A DNA stretch of 64,000 nt. It comes from Bradyrhizobium lablabi. Its GTDB lineage: Bacteria > Pseudomonadota > Alphaproteobacteria > Rhizobiales > Xanthobacteraceae. The stretch lies in assembly GCF_018131005.1 (NCBI RefSeq), contig NZ_JAFCJK010000011.1, positions 180,857-244,856 of the forward strand, given 5' to 3'. Position 1 is the first letter of the stretch. Each line of letters opens with the position of its first letter. The notes under the pieces were generated by a model, which saw nothing but the letters and a program-made list of their open reading frames with translations, was not told the DNA's origin and ran no database searches. Positions 41,861 to 51,395 of the stretch are shown here, one piece after another. The translations under genes and the position numbers were made by a program.

Positions 41861-42346
41861 TTAATCTTCGTGCTGCAGATGCCCGACGTGCTTTTGGGTG
41901 TAGAGTTCAAGACCGATCCGATTGATCAGATCAAGCTGGGTCTCGAGGAAGTCGATGTGATGTTCCTCGTCCTTCATCAGCGACTCGAACAGGTCGCGGC
42001 TGACATAGTCCTTGACGCCATGGCAGTAGGTCGCCGCCTCCTGGTACAGCGCGCGCGCGGCGACTTCGGATGCGAGATCGCACTCGATGATTTCCTGGAC
42101 GTTCTGGCCGATCCGCAACGGATCAAGCACCTGCATGTTCGGAAAGCCATCGAGGAACAGGATCCGGTCGGTGAACTTGTCGGCATGCTCCATCTCTTCG
42201 ATGGATTCCTTGCGCCAGACCTTGGCCATCTCGAGCAGGCCCCAATTGTTCAGGACCCGGTAGTGCAGCCAGTACTGGTTGATGGCGGTCAGTTCGCTGC
42301 GCAGCCCCTTGTTCAGATAATCGATGACCTTCGGGTCGCCTTGCAT
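41861..42346 (-). CDS. bfr: Bacterioferritin
   Basis: 161 aa ferritin-like four-helix protein that stores iron as a 24-mer with heme between subunits. MQGDPKVIDYLNKGLRSELTAINQYWLHYRVL carries the first ferroxidase Glu (ELTAINQY), then WRKESIEEMEHADKFTDRILFLDG with the ExxH site and the NVQEIIECDLASE and KDEEHHIDFLETQLDLI C-terminal ferroxidase ligands. The Met at about residue 52 that ligates heme is not obvious here (EEMEH contains a Met in that region). GGAG is 7 bases before the ATG. An Irr-type site lies upstream, and bfd is its divergent-order neighbour. Confidence 0.94.
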   Translation of the reverse strand: MQGDPKVIDYLNKGLRSELTAINQYWLHYRVLNNWGLLEMAKVWRKESIEEMEHADKFTDRILFLDGFPNMQVLDPLRIGQNVQEIIECDLASEVAARALYQEAATYCHGVKDYVSRDLFESLMKDEEHHIDFLETQLDLINRIGLELYTQKHVGHLQHED

Positions 42347-42381
42347 GATCCACTCCACCTGTCGTGCCAAATCGGCCGGAA

Positions 42382-42404
42382 TTCTAATTTAGAATGTTTC
42401 TAAG
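42382..42404 (-). promoter_or_regulatory. Iron control element (Irr-type) upstream of bfr
   Basis: TTAGAA-tgt-TTCTAA (42390-42404), a perfect 6-bp inverted repeat of the ICE/Irr-box type, overlapping a 15-base palindrome ATTCTAAtTTAGAAT at 42382-42396. It is 36-58 bases before the bfr start. Irr normally represses bfr under low iron in Bradyrhizobium. Confidence 0.72.
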
Positions 42405-42478
42405 TCAGATTCCGGGCAAGAGCAACACTCCGCGAAAGCTAACGCGTGGACAAATGGAAGCGGGTGGTCTTGGGCTGA

Positions 42479-42748
42479 TCAGTAGGCCGCGAGCCCGAAT
42501 TCGGCGGGCTGGGCGTCTTCGTTGGCCGGTTGGGGATGGCTGTGCGGACATCCGCTGCAGCAGGCCTTGGCGCACGGCCCCAGCGCCTCGTCGATGATCG
42601 CCTTGATGGTTCGCGCACAGCGACCGCACTCGGCATTGCAGCCGAGGCAGCCATACACCTGCTTGGCATTTCGTGTCAGGGACCCGCCGCCATTTACGGC
42701 GGTCCGGACATCGTGGTCGCTCAGGACGTTACAGGAACAGACGATCAT
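42479..42748 (-). CDS. bfd: Bacterioferritin-associated ferredoxin
   Basis: 89 aa [2Fe-2S] protein that gives electrons to bacterioferritin to release iron. IVCSCNVLSDHDVRTAV and VYGCLGCNAECGRCARTIKAIIDEAL carry the four cluster Cys (CxC and CxxC spacing of the BFD domain). The C-terminal tail CAKACCSGCPHSHPQP adds four more Cys and His, an unusual extra that could bind metal. It begins at ATG 42748, just before the conserved IVCSC, with no strong ribosome site. It reads in the same direction as bfr, from a separate start 400 bases away, so the two may be separately promoted. Confidence 0.9.
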   Translation of the reverse strand: MIVCSCNVLSDHDVRTAVNGGGSLTRNAKQVYGCLGCNAECGRCARTIKAIIDEALGPCAKACCSGCPHSHPQPANEDAQPAEFGLAAY

Positions 42749-42856
42749 CAGAGAAGGCAGATCCAACGGTGATGCTGCCACATGATCTATTGAACGGCCC
42801 GACGGGATGCAAAAGGAAAAAGCGCTTTTTGAAGCAATTCCAAACTGATGCGCGAT

Positions 42857-42874
42857 CCAAATTGGAATGAGTCT
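42857..42874 (-). promoter_or_regulatory. Possible degenerate Irr-type site upstream of bfd
   Basis: On the minus strand, TTTAGA-ctca-TTCCAA resembles TTTAGAA-N3-TTCTAAA with two or three mismatches, about 110 bases before the bfd start. An ATTCCAA ... TTGGAAT dyad spans 42837-42867. Weaker than the bfr site. Confidence 0.4.
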
Positions 42875-42922
42875 AAACTGTCGCTTCGGGAAACGAGATC
42901 GCCGCTTCCAAAGGCATTGACT

Positions 42923-43192
42923 TCAATCGCCACCGCCTCCGCCCCCGTCGCCACCGCCCCCACCGCAATCACTGCCCGAGCTGTCGCCGCTGCAATTGCA
43001 CGCAATATCGGAATTTGAGCTGCCGCCGAACCAGCCAAAGCTCCAGCTGTCGCCGCTTGAAGTATCGTTGGTGGAGCCGCTTGTCCCCGCAGTCCCGGCG
43101 CTACTGCGCCGCACCCGGTGCCGTCCGTTCGCCATCATCAGGGCGTAGACCGCCAGCGACACCGCACCCACTGCGATCAAGAAGGCTGTCAT
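42923..43192 (-). CDS. Small membrane protein with Gly/Cys-rich tail
   Basis: 89 aa. One N-terminal helix (about residues 2-20, AFLIAVGAVSLAVYALMMA), then a Ser/Thr/Gly linker and DIACNCSGDSSGSDCGGGGG with a run of Gly and Asp to the end. The three Cys and acidic Gly-rich tail recall small metal-binding or peptide-precursor proteins, but nothing decides this. GAGG lies about 8 bases before the ATG. It sits upstream of bfd on the same strand, so a shared transcript is possible. Confidence 0.6.
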   Translation of the reverse strand: MTAFLIAVGAVSLAVYALMMANGRHRVRRSSAGTAGTSGSTNDTSSGDSWSFGWFGGSSNSDIACNCSGDSSGSDCGGGGGDGGGGGGD

Positions 43193-43359
43193 TCCGTGCC
43201 TCGATGGGTTCCACTTTTGTGCATCGCATGATCGTGAGGGCCTTGCGGGCATTGGTCGCTAATCGAGGCGGCGCCGTTCATTGATCATTCAACCGAAATA
43301 TGGAACCTTTGCTAAGACAGATCGCTTGCTGTCCCCGCTCCTGCGAGAAAGGTGAAGCT

Positions 43360-43665
43360 ATGAAGAAAACATTGCTGGCGCTCTGCGCCGCCGCCACCCT
43401 AGGGGTCTCGGCCGTAGCGGTGCCCGCTCCGGCCCAGGCGCAACGCGGAGTCGCCGCTGGCGTCGCTGCGGGCTTGATCGGTGGCGCCATCGTCGGCGGC
43501 GCGATCGCATCGCAGAACGGCTATTATTATGGACCCGGCTACGCGCCGGGACCGGCCTACGTCGCCGAGCCCGGCTACGGCCCGCCCCCCGGCTGCTACT
43601 TGCAGCGCCAGCGATTCTGGGACGGCTATGGCTGGCGCGTTCGCAGCGTCAGGGTCTGCGACTGA
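43360..43665 (+). CDS. Small exported protein, paralogue 1
   Basis: 101 aa. Signal peptide MKKTLLALCAAATLGVSAVA, cleaved near AQA-QR. A hydrophobic Gly-rich stretch (AAGVAAGLIGGAIVGGAIAS) is followed by a Tyr/Pro/Gly region and the end CYLQRQRFWDGYGWRVRSVRVCD. Its last 20 residues and Gly-rich segment closely match the next gene (RERFWDGYGWRFRRIQVCD), so the two are tandem paralogues. Two Cys bracket the ordered end and may pair. AAAGGTGA lies upstream. Function unknown; resembles glycine-zipper outer envelope proteins. Confidence 0.78.
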   Translation: MKKTLLALCAAATLGVSAVAVPAPAQAQRGVAAGVAAGLIGGAIVGGAIASQNGYYYGPGYAPGPAYVAEPGYGPPPGCYLQRQRFWDGYGWRVRSVRVCD

Positions 43666-43691
43666 TTCCGTTCATCTCGATTAAATCGCAC

Positions 43692-43730
43692 CAGATGTCC
43701 CGGGAAATCCACTGGTTTCCGGGACGTCTG
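43692..43730 (+). terminator. Long hairpin between the two paralogous genes
   Basis: CAGATGTCCCGG ... CCGGGACGTCTG pair over about 12 bp with an inner GAAA/TTTC continuation, then CTTTG. Probable terminator of paralogue 1. Confidence 0.65.
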
Positions 43731-43900
43731 CTTTGTATGGCGTGAAAAAACCGCTTTTCTGGCTGATTGAGCCTTCCACGTTTACGTTTCGTTGACTGTT
43801 CTGCGCTGTTTAGCGAGACAGCAGTCAAAGACCAGCGTGCGAATCATCTCAAACCCGGCGCCAGGCCACGGCGCCACCACCCTCCAGGAGAGCCAAAGAA

Positions 43901-44182
43901 ATGAAGAAGACTTTAGCTGCCCTTGTCGCCGTCGCCACGATTGCCGGTTCGCTGGTCGTCGCGCCGCCTGCCAAGGCCGGAGACGGTGCAGTCGCCGCCG
44001 GCGTTGCCGGCGGCCTGATCGGCGGTGCCTTGCTCGGCGGCGCGATCGCAGCCAGCCGTCCGGCCCCGGTCTACGTCGCTCCAGCGCCCGCCTACGTCGA
44101 AGGGCCGCCGTGCCACTGGACCCGCGAACGCTTCTGGGATGGGTATGGCTGGCGTTTCCGTCGCATCCAGGTTTGCGACTGA
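43901..44182 (+). CDS. Small exported protein, paralogue 2
   Basis: 93 aa. Signal peptide MKKTLAALVAVATIAGSLVV to about residue 26. Same layout as the previous gene: Gly-rich AAGVAGGLIGGALLGGAIAAS, Pro/Tyr linker, then CHWTRERFWDGYGWRFRRIQVCD. GGAG lies 9 bases before the ATG. A clear terminator follows, so it is its own transcript. Confidence 0.78.
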   Translation: MKKTLAALVAVATIAGSLVVAPPAKAGDGAVAAGVAGGLIGGALLGGAIAASRPAPVYVAPAPAYVEGPPCHWTRERFWDGYGWRFRRIQVCD

Positions 44183-44215
44183 TCCACCGACGCGCCTTCC
44201 GCGCTCTGCTTTGCG

Positions 44216-44244
44216 AACCCGGCCTTCGCGGCCGGGTTTTTGTT
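44216..44244 (+). terminator. Rho-independent terminator
   Basis: AACCCGGCC (44216-44224) pairs with GGCCGGGTT (44230-44238) around TTCGC, followed by TTTG. A textbook tetraloop-like terminator 34 bases after the stop. Confidence 0.82.
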
Positions 44245-44334
44245 TGCTCGGGGATGCGTTTTTGGATCCTCAAAATCGGGCTTGAGCAGAAACAACCCGT
44301 CCCGCATCAGCGTCCGCCTTGATCTCAAGCCGCT

Positions 44335-45585
44335 TTAGCGCGCCGCGCTCATCGCGCGCAGCACCGCATCGCTCGGCCAGCAATCGACCTTCAGGCCCGC
44401 TGACTTCTGATAGGCGCCGAGTGCCGCGCGAGTCAGCATGCCCGCCTTGCCGTCGAGCTTGTCCTTGTAGACGCCGATCCGCGTCAGATGCCGCTGCATG
44501 GCCTCGACATCGGCGGAACGCAGTTGCTTCGACGCCGACCATGGCGTCGCGAACGGCAGCGGGCTGGTCATGCGGTCGCTGAGATGGCCAACAAACAGCA
44601 CGTAGAGGTCGGAGAAATTGTACTCCTTGATCACGAAATAATTTTTCGTGGTCAGGAACGCCGGACCATAGACGCCCTCCGGCTGCAGCAGCGATGCGGG
44701 CTGCGCCTGTTCCGATGCGCTGAGCTTCTGCCCGCGCACCGGAACAAAGCCGCCGCGCAACCACTCACCGATCGGCTTCGTGACTTCCGGCACGCCCAAC
44801 GTGCAATCGACATTGCCGGGTGCGCGGACCTCGTAGGCCCAGCGCAGCCCGGGTTGCCAGCCCTTGTTCACGAGTTGCTGCGCGGCGGAGGCGAGCGCGT
44901 CCGGCACCGAGTGCCAGATGTCGACGCGGCCGTCACCGTCGAGATCGACGCCGTGCTTGTAATATTCAGAGGGCAGGAACTGCGTGTATCCGGTCGCGCC
45001 GGCCCAGGACGAGGTCATCGCTTTGCGCGTCACCACGCCATCGCTAAGAATTTTCAAAGCAAGGATGAATTCGGTGCGGTACTGATCCTTGCGGCGCCCG
45101 ACATAGGCCTGGGTGGCTACAACGCGCAGCGTATCGTAGGGCAGCGCATAGCGGCCGTAATCGGTTTCGCGGCCCCATATCGCGAGCACGACGGTAGCCG
45201 GCACGCCGAACCGCTTCTCGATCTCGTCGAGCGCCGCGCGATATTTCTGCAGGAGCCTCTGCCCCTCTGCGGCGAGGCGCGCGATCGAGGCATCCTTGAT
45301 GTAATCGGCCGGCACCTGCACGAATTCGGCCTGCGCCGGCGCGCCGGTCTTTGGCCGTCCCGGCAGGATCAAATCGGGCAGCTTGTAGTCGGGCTCGAGC
45401 CCGCGCGTCTCGCGATCGAAGGTCTCGCGCGAGACGCCGGCGGCCTGCGCCTCCGGCCAGAGCGAGGCGATGAACTGCGTGAAAGCGGCGTCGGCGGCGC
45501 GGACTGGCGACGCGATCGGCCACGAGAGAAGCAGAAATCCGAAGGCGAGCGCGCGGAGAAATGCCAAAGCCAAGAACCTGTTCAC
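44335..45585 (-). CDS. Lytic murein transglycosylase, MltB family
   Basis: 416 aa periplasmic peptidoglycan lyase. GTG start at 45585 with an N-terminal signal (about residues 3-30, ending SPVRA). The SLT_2 domain (about 33-330) has the WPEAQAAGVSRETFD opening, the catalytic Glu in WGRETDYGRY, the SSWAGATGYTQFLPSEYYKHGVDLDGDGRVD calcium/active-site loop and HSVPDALASAAQQL. A PG_binding_1 domain (about 345-412, SADVEAMQRHLTRIGVYKDKLDGKAGMLTRAALGAYQKSAGL in order) ends the protein. Cuts glycan strands to form 1,6-anhydro ends during wall growth. Confidence 0.92.
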   Translation of the reverse strand: MNRFLALAFLRALAFGFLLLSWPIASPVRAADAAFTQFIASLWPEAQAAGVSRETFDRETRGLEPDYKLPDLILPGRPKTGAPAQAEFVQVPADYIKDASIARLAAEGQRLLQKYRAALDEIEKRFGVPATVVLAIWGRETDYGRYALPYDTLRVVATQAYVGRRKDQYRTEFILALKILSDGVVTRKAMTSSWAGATGYTQFLPSEYYKHGVDLDGDGRVDIWHSVPDALASAAQQLVNKGWQPGLRWAYEVRAPGNVDCTLGVPEVTKPIGEWLRGGFVPVRGQKLSASEQAQPASLLQPEGVYGPAFLTTKNYFVIKEYNFSDLYVLFVGHLSDRMTSPLPFATPWSASKQLRSADVEAMQRHLTRIGVYKDKLDGKAGMLTRAALGAYQKSAGLKVDCWPSDAVLRAMSAAR

Positions 45586-45683
45586 TCAGCGGTCCAATGT
45601 GCGAGCCACCCGGCATGCACCCCGTGCGGTGAGCCTTATCACGGCACCGGATCGCTGTGAACCTAGCTCCGCCGGCCCGGCGA

Positions 45684-46268
45684 TCAATGCGCGGCCTGCT
45701 GCTTCGCTCCCTCGATCGAGGCATTCGACAGCTTGTCGACGACAGCAATGCCGATCGCCGACAGGATGAAGACGCAGTGGATGATGGTCTGCCACATCAC
45801 ACCTGTCTCGGTGTAACCCGTCTTGCCCGACGCCAACGCGCCGGCCTCGATGAAGGTGCGCAACAGATGGATCGAGGAAATGCCGATGATCGCCATCGCC
45901 AGCTTGATCTTGAGAACGCTGGCGTTGACGTGGCTGAGCCATTCCGGCTCGTCCGGATGACCATGCAGGTTGAGGCGCGAGACGAAGGTCTCGTAGCCGC
46001 CGACGATCACCATCACGAGCAGGTTCGAGATCATCACGACGTCGATCAGGCCGAGAACCGCCAGCATGATCTGCTGTTCGCTGAAGTCGAAGGAATGCGC
46101 GAACAGGTGCCACAGTTCCTTGATGAACAAAACGACGTAGACGCCCTGGGCGATGATGAGGCCGACATAGAGCGGCAATTGCAGCCAGCGCGATCCGAAG
46201 ATCAGCATCGGAACCGGACGCAGCGGCCGGCTCTTCCTGGAGACGGGCGCGTCGGTAATGGCAGACAT
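45684..46268 (-). CDS. UPF0114 family integral membrane protein
   Basis: 194 aa with four predicted helices: about residues 30-50, 70-92, 118-140 and 158-178. RWLQLPLYVGLIIAQGVYVVLF, LGLIDVVMISNLLVMVIVGGYETFVS and LKIKLAMAIIGISSIHLLRTFI are the conserved segments of the UPF0114/YqhA family (TIGR00645). Function unknown; the family is widespread in inner membranes. GAGC lies upstream of the ATG. The ettA gene starts further upstream on the same strand. Confidence 0.88.
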   Translation of the reverse strand: MSAITDAPVSRKSRPLRPVPMLIFGSRWLQLPLYVGLIIAQGVYVVLFIKELWHLFAHSFDFSEQQIMLAVLGLIDVVMISNLLVMVIVGGYETFVSRLNLHGHPDEPEWLSHVNASVLKIKLAMAIIGISSIHLLRTFIEAGALASGKTGYTETGVMWQTIIHCVFILSAIGIAVVDKLSNASIEGAKQQAAH

Positions 46269-46424
46269 GATGGACAGCTCGCGGAATTTGATTGCGGAGC
46301 GCTCTATCTACGCAATCTCACGCGCTTGAAAAGCGACAACTGGCCGCAGATCGTGCCGCGATGCTGTCAAAGAGACACGCGATCGCGCGACATCTTGTCC
46401 CGCGATCGCCACGGGTCGGTCTGG

Positions 46425-48074
<1,650 letters not shown>

Positions 48075-48328
48075 TCGCGGTCCCTGGAATTGATCCGGAT
48101 GTGAGGAAATTTTGCTGCCGCCGATGTAGCCGCCGGCCCCCGAAAGCGCAACCGGAGGCGGGCGTTTTCCATCCGTTCACCACGGATGAATACGGGTTCG
48201 ACACCATGTGTGCGCCGGATCACGACAATTGAAACCATCTTTTAATAAATCAGGCCAAAACTCGTTCTCAGGCGCCAAAATCGGCGTTTTTCGCGGCAGA
48301 ACCGCGATCGGAAAGCAGAGGCCGCGTC

Positions 48329-48517
48329 ATGGCTACCATCACTTCGGCATCTCTCCCGCGCCCGGCGGTCAGAAGCGAGGCAAAGCCTTTCGCCGAACTA
48401 CGTGCCTTCTGGCGCGCGTTCATCGCCAAGGCGTTCAACCCCTACCGGCCGGAACTCTATTACATGCGCGGTCCGGGCCCGGCCTGGCGCGCCAAGCACC
48501 CGGCCCGTTCGAAGTGA
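48329..48517 (+). CDS. Possible small basic protein
   Basis: 62 aa. ATG 48329 with GAGG about 8 bases upstream. MATITSASLPRPAVRSEAKPF is followed by an amphipathic FRAFWRAFIAKAFNPYRPELYYM and PGPAWRAKHPARSK, basic overall. Composition is protein-like and the frame is open, but I do not know the family. Divergent from ettA. Confidence 0.4.
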   Translation: MATITSASLPRPAVRSEAKPFAELRAFWRAFIAKAFNPYRPELYYMRGPGPAWRAKHPARSK

Positions 48518-48630
48518 CCTTCCCGGACATTTGAGTTCAGCCGGCCTGCCGGTGCGCTTGCGCACCCACCGATTGCGCGCAACCATGGCGCTCCTCCGAC
48601 GGCCCGCTTCGCGCCGTCCTCCTCGCCACA

Positions 48631-49605
48631 ATGGATTTTCCAATGACGCGGCTGCGCTGTGCAATTCTCGACGACTATTTTCAAATCGCTCTCTCGGTGG
48701 CCGACTGGCCCAGGATCAAGGACCGCGTCGACGTCACCGTGTTCGACCAGCCGTTCGCGGGTGAAGCTGACGCCGCTGCGAAGCTGAAGGATTTCGAAAT
48801 CGTCTGCGCGATGCGCGAGCGCACCGCGTTTCCGCGCACGCTGTTCGACGCACTGCCCAAGCTGAAGCTCTTGATCACGTCGGGGATGCGCAATGCCGCA
48901 ATCGATACGGAGGCCGCGAAGGACCGTAAGGTCGTGCTGTGCGGCACGCAATATAGCCGCGACCCCACCGCAGCGCTCACCATCGGGCTGATCCTGGAAC
49001 TGACCCGCGGCATTGGCCGCGAGAACGCGCGGATGCATGCCGGCGAGCCCTGGCAGACCTTTGCTGGCACGGAGATCGAGGGCAAGACCCTTGGCGTGAT
49101 CGGCCTTGGCAAGCTCGGCAGCAAGGTCGCCGGCATCGCCAAGGCGCTCGGCATGAATGTCATCGCCTGGAGCCCCAATCTCACGCCCGAGAAGTGCAAG
49201 GAGGTCGGCGTCGGCTATGCCAGCAAGGAGGAGTTGTTCTCGACCGCCGATATCGTCACCATTCACGTCGTGCTGGGCCCGCGCTCGCGCGGACTGGTAG
49301 GTGCCGCGGACCTCGCGCGGATGAAGCCGTCAGCCTATCTCGTCAACAGCGCGCGCGGACCAATCGTCGACGAGGACGCGCTGCTCGAAGCGCTCAAGCA
49401 GAAGAAGATCGCGGGCGCCGGCATCGACGTGTTCTCGGTCGAGCCGCTGCCGGTCGACCATCCGTTCCGCAAGCTCGACAACCTCGTGCTGACGCCGCAT
49501 CTCGGTTATGCGACGCGCGAAGGCTTACAAACGCATTACGGGCAGATGGTCGAGTGCATCGACGCCTTCACCAAAGGCGGCGAACCGCCACGCCGCCTGG
49601 CCTGA
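48631..49605 (+). CDS. D-2-hydroxyacid dehydrogenase
   Basis: 324 aa NAD-dependent oxidoreductase. Rossmann domain GVIGLGKLGSKVAGIAKALGM (GxGxxG), VNSARGPIVDEDAL with catalytic Arg, AGAGIDVFSVEPLPVDHPF with catalytic Glu, and LTPHLGYATREG with the catalytic His: all landmarks of the 2-hydroxyacid dehydrogenase family. The N-terminal half (ALPKLKLLITSGMRNAAIDTEAA) has the SGxRN substrate-binding loop. Substrate unknown (phosphoglycerate-like family; serA paralogue possible). Starts 48631 or 48643. Confidence 0.88.
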   Translation: MDFPMTRLRCAILDDYFQIALSVADWPRIKDRVDVTVFDQPFAGEADAAAKLKDFEIVCAMRERTAFPRTLFDALPKLKLLITSGMRNAAIDTEAAKDRKVVLCGTQYSRDPTAALTIGLILELTRGIGRENARMHAGEPWQTFAGTEIEGKTLGVIGLGKLGSKVAGIAKALGMNVIAWSPNLTPEKCKEVGVGYASKEELFSTADIVTIHVVLGPRSRGLVGAADLARMKPSAYLVNSARGPIVDEDALLEALKQKKIAGAGIDVFSVEPLPVDHPFRKLDNLVLTPHLGYATREGLQTHYGQMVECIDAFTKGGEPPRRLA

Positions 49606-49630
49606 GGCCGCGCCGCGACCAGCCAAGAAA

Positions 49631-49659
49631 AAAGGCGCGCCCTCGCGCGCCTTTTTTAC
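49631..49659 (+). terminator. Rho-independent terminator
   Basis: GGCGCGC-cctc-GCGCGCC stem followed by TTTTTTAC, about 25 bases after the dehydrogenase stop. Confidence 0.88.
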
Positions 49660-49680
49660 GAACTTTCGTGATCCGCCGAA

Positions 49681-49776
49681 AGCGCGATGAGATGATGATG
49701 AACCATCATCGCGCTTTAGCCTATTGTTTGTGCATGATCTTCTCGGAAAACCGCTACACACTTTTCCGGATCATGC
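49681..49776. repeat. Two palindromic repeats after the dehydrogenase
   Basis: 49681-49719 (gcgcgatgagatgatgatga ... tcatcgcgctttag) matches the inverted repeat at 29709-29756. 49731-49776 (gcatgatcttctcggaaaac ... cacttttccggatcatgc) is a copy of the family at 10016-10064. Confidence 0.75.
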
Positions 49777-51066
49777 CTAGCGAACCGTGACCGGCGCGGG
49801 CAGCGGCTGGACCACTGTCGGCTGCGTTCCGGGGAGGGGCCCGACTTGCGCCTGGGTCGCGGCCGGCGCTCCGGCAGCGGGTCCGCCCGGTGGCGGCGCC
49901 GCCGATGCGGTGGCGGTGGCCGGCGATGCGCCACCCGGCAGCACAACCACGCGGGTGCCAACCTTGGCGCGCTCGAACAGGTCGGAGACGTCTTCGTTCA
50001 GCATGCCGATGCAGCCAGACGAGACGAACTTGCCGATGGTCGACGGCTGGTTGGTGCCGTGGATACGGTACACGGTCGAGCCGAGATACATCGCGCGCGC
50101 CCCGAGCGGATTGCCGGGACCGCCCGCCATGAAACGCGGCAGATACGGTTGACGCTCGATCATTTCCGCCGGCGGATGCCAATCCGGCCACTCGGCCTTG
50201 CGGGTGATCTTCTGCACACCGGTCCACGTGAAGCCGTCGCGGCCAACGCGGACGCCGTAGCGAATCGCCCGGCCGCCGCCGAGGATGTAATAGAGGTAAG
50301 TGTTCGGCGTATCGACGACGATGGTTCCGGCCGGCTCCTTGGTCGGGAACGCGACTTCCTGGCGACGCAGATTTGGCGGCAATTGCGCAGGCCCGGCTTC
50401 CGGCTGCTCATCCGGCGGTAGGGCCGCAATCTGCACCGGCCTGCCGTCGGCACCGACCGGCGGCTGCTGCTGCGGCACCGCACCGGTCACGCCCGAGACG
50501 CCTGCTGCTCCGATCGCTCCCGGCGGACGCAGAGCGCCCCGATCATCGCCACCCGGATTGACCGGATAAACGACGCCCGCTGCCGGCACGCCGTTGTCAC
50601 GATTGGCCCCTTGCAGAGCGCTCGGCGGCTGGTCGGCATAAATCACCTGCGGCGGGCCCGCGGGCCGGCCATAGCGGGGATCATCGGGCGACATTACGGG
50701 TCCCATCGGCGCACCGCGGTCCGAATAGACCGGGCCGTTCATCGGGCGGCCATAGCGCGGATCGTCAGGGGACATCACAGGGCCAGTCGGTGCACGGTCG
50801 GTGTAGACCGGTGCGTTCATGGGGCGACCGTAGCGCGGATCGTTGGGAGACAGCACCGGGCCGGGCGGCGGCAGCGCAGCCGAATTCTGCGGCGCGTCGT
50901 CATCGTCTAAGCCATCGAAATCGGGCATGCTGCCCTGCGGATACGGCTGTGGCGCGGCCGAATAGACTTGCGGAGCCGGATAACCCTGCTGCGCATGCAC
51001 AAGCGAGGTTCCCGCCGCGCCAAGTGCTGCGGCAGCACAAATCGTCAGAATGCGGTTGATCATCAT
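49777..51066 (-). CDS. Large L,D-transpeptidase with tandem repeats, altered active-site motif
   Basis: 429 aa. Signal peptide about residues 1-24 (MMINRILTICAAAALGAAGT start). A Pro-rich region holds three tandem repeats of about 26 residues, GPV(L/M)SPxDPRYGRP, between about residues 70 and 145. A YkuD domain (about 245-385) follows: GTIVVDTPNTYLYYILGGG, GVRVGRDGFTW, GGPGNPLGARAMYLG, YRIHGTN and SSGCIGM with Cys352. The residue two after Cys, Arg in the other L,D-transpeptidase of this window, is Gly354 here. A Pro/Ala tail ends the protein. The 13084 enzyme is its shorter paralogue. Confidence 0.88.
   Translation of the reverse strand: MMINRILTICAAAALGAAGTSLVHAQQGYPAPQVYSAAPQPYPQGSMPDFDGLDDDDAPQNSAALPPPGPVLSPNDPRYGRPMNAPVYTDRAPTGPVMSPDDPRYGRPMNGPVYSDRGAPMGPVMSPDDPRYGRPAGPPQVIYADQPPSALQGANRDNGVPAAGVVYPVNPGGDDRGALRPPGAIGAAGVSGVTGAVPQQQPPVGADGRPVQIAALPPDEQPEAGPAQLPPNLRRQEVAFPTKEPAGTIVVDTPNTYLYYILGGGRAIRYGVRVGRDGFTWTGVQKITRKAEWPDWHPPAEMIERQPYLPRFMAGGPGNPLGARAMYLGSTVYRIHGTNQPSTIGKFVSSGCIGMLNEDVSDLFERAKVGTRVVVLPGGASPATATASAAPPPGGPAAGAPAATQAQVGPLPGTQPTVVQPLPAPVTVR
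50655..50865 (-). repeat. Three tandem repeats coding SPxDPRYGRP
   Basis: Three units of about 75-78 bases in the L,D-transpeptidase gene, each coding GPVMSPDDPRYGRP plus a variable linker (PMNAPVYTDR, PMNGPVYSDR, PAGPPQVIYA). The linker is best conserved between the first two. Confidence 0.8.
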
Positions 51067-51395
51067 CGCTTTTGTATAGTCCCCAAGCCACACCGGACCG
51101 TTAACGGCCAGATGACGGAAGATAGCGGCGCATTCAAGACAAATCGGCGAAATCCGGCCGAATCCGGACATATATTGTGATCGCAAGCGCGTCCTGCGGC
51201 AAAGATGTCTCACGGCCTGAGAAAATTAATCCGTGGAACCAGGCGATCAAGGCTTATGCATTTTGTAGCAAACAGTCGCCAAGCATTTGCGATATCGTCA
51301 AATCAACCGATTCGCTGCCCGGCGAAACCGGCCCGTGTGGTCACCGCGTTCCTATTCGGCATCAAGACTTCCCTCAGAAGGGGGAACCCGCGCCC

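Noticed and set aside
43302..43326. GGAAC-N16-CGCT before the first tandem paralogue as an EcfG promoter
   Set aside because: The -10 element lacks the GTT core (one central mismatch), so it is too weak to annotate.
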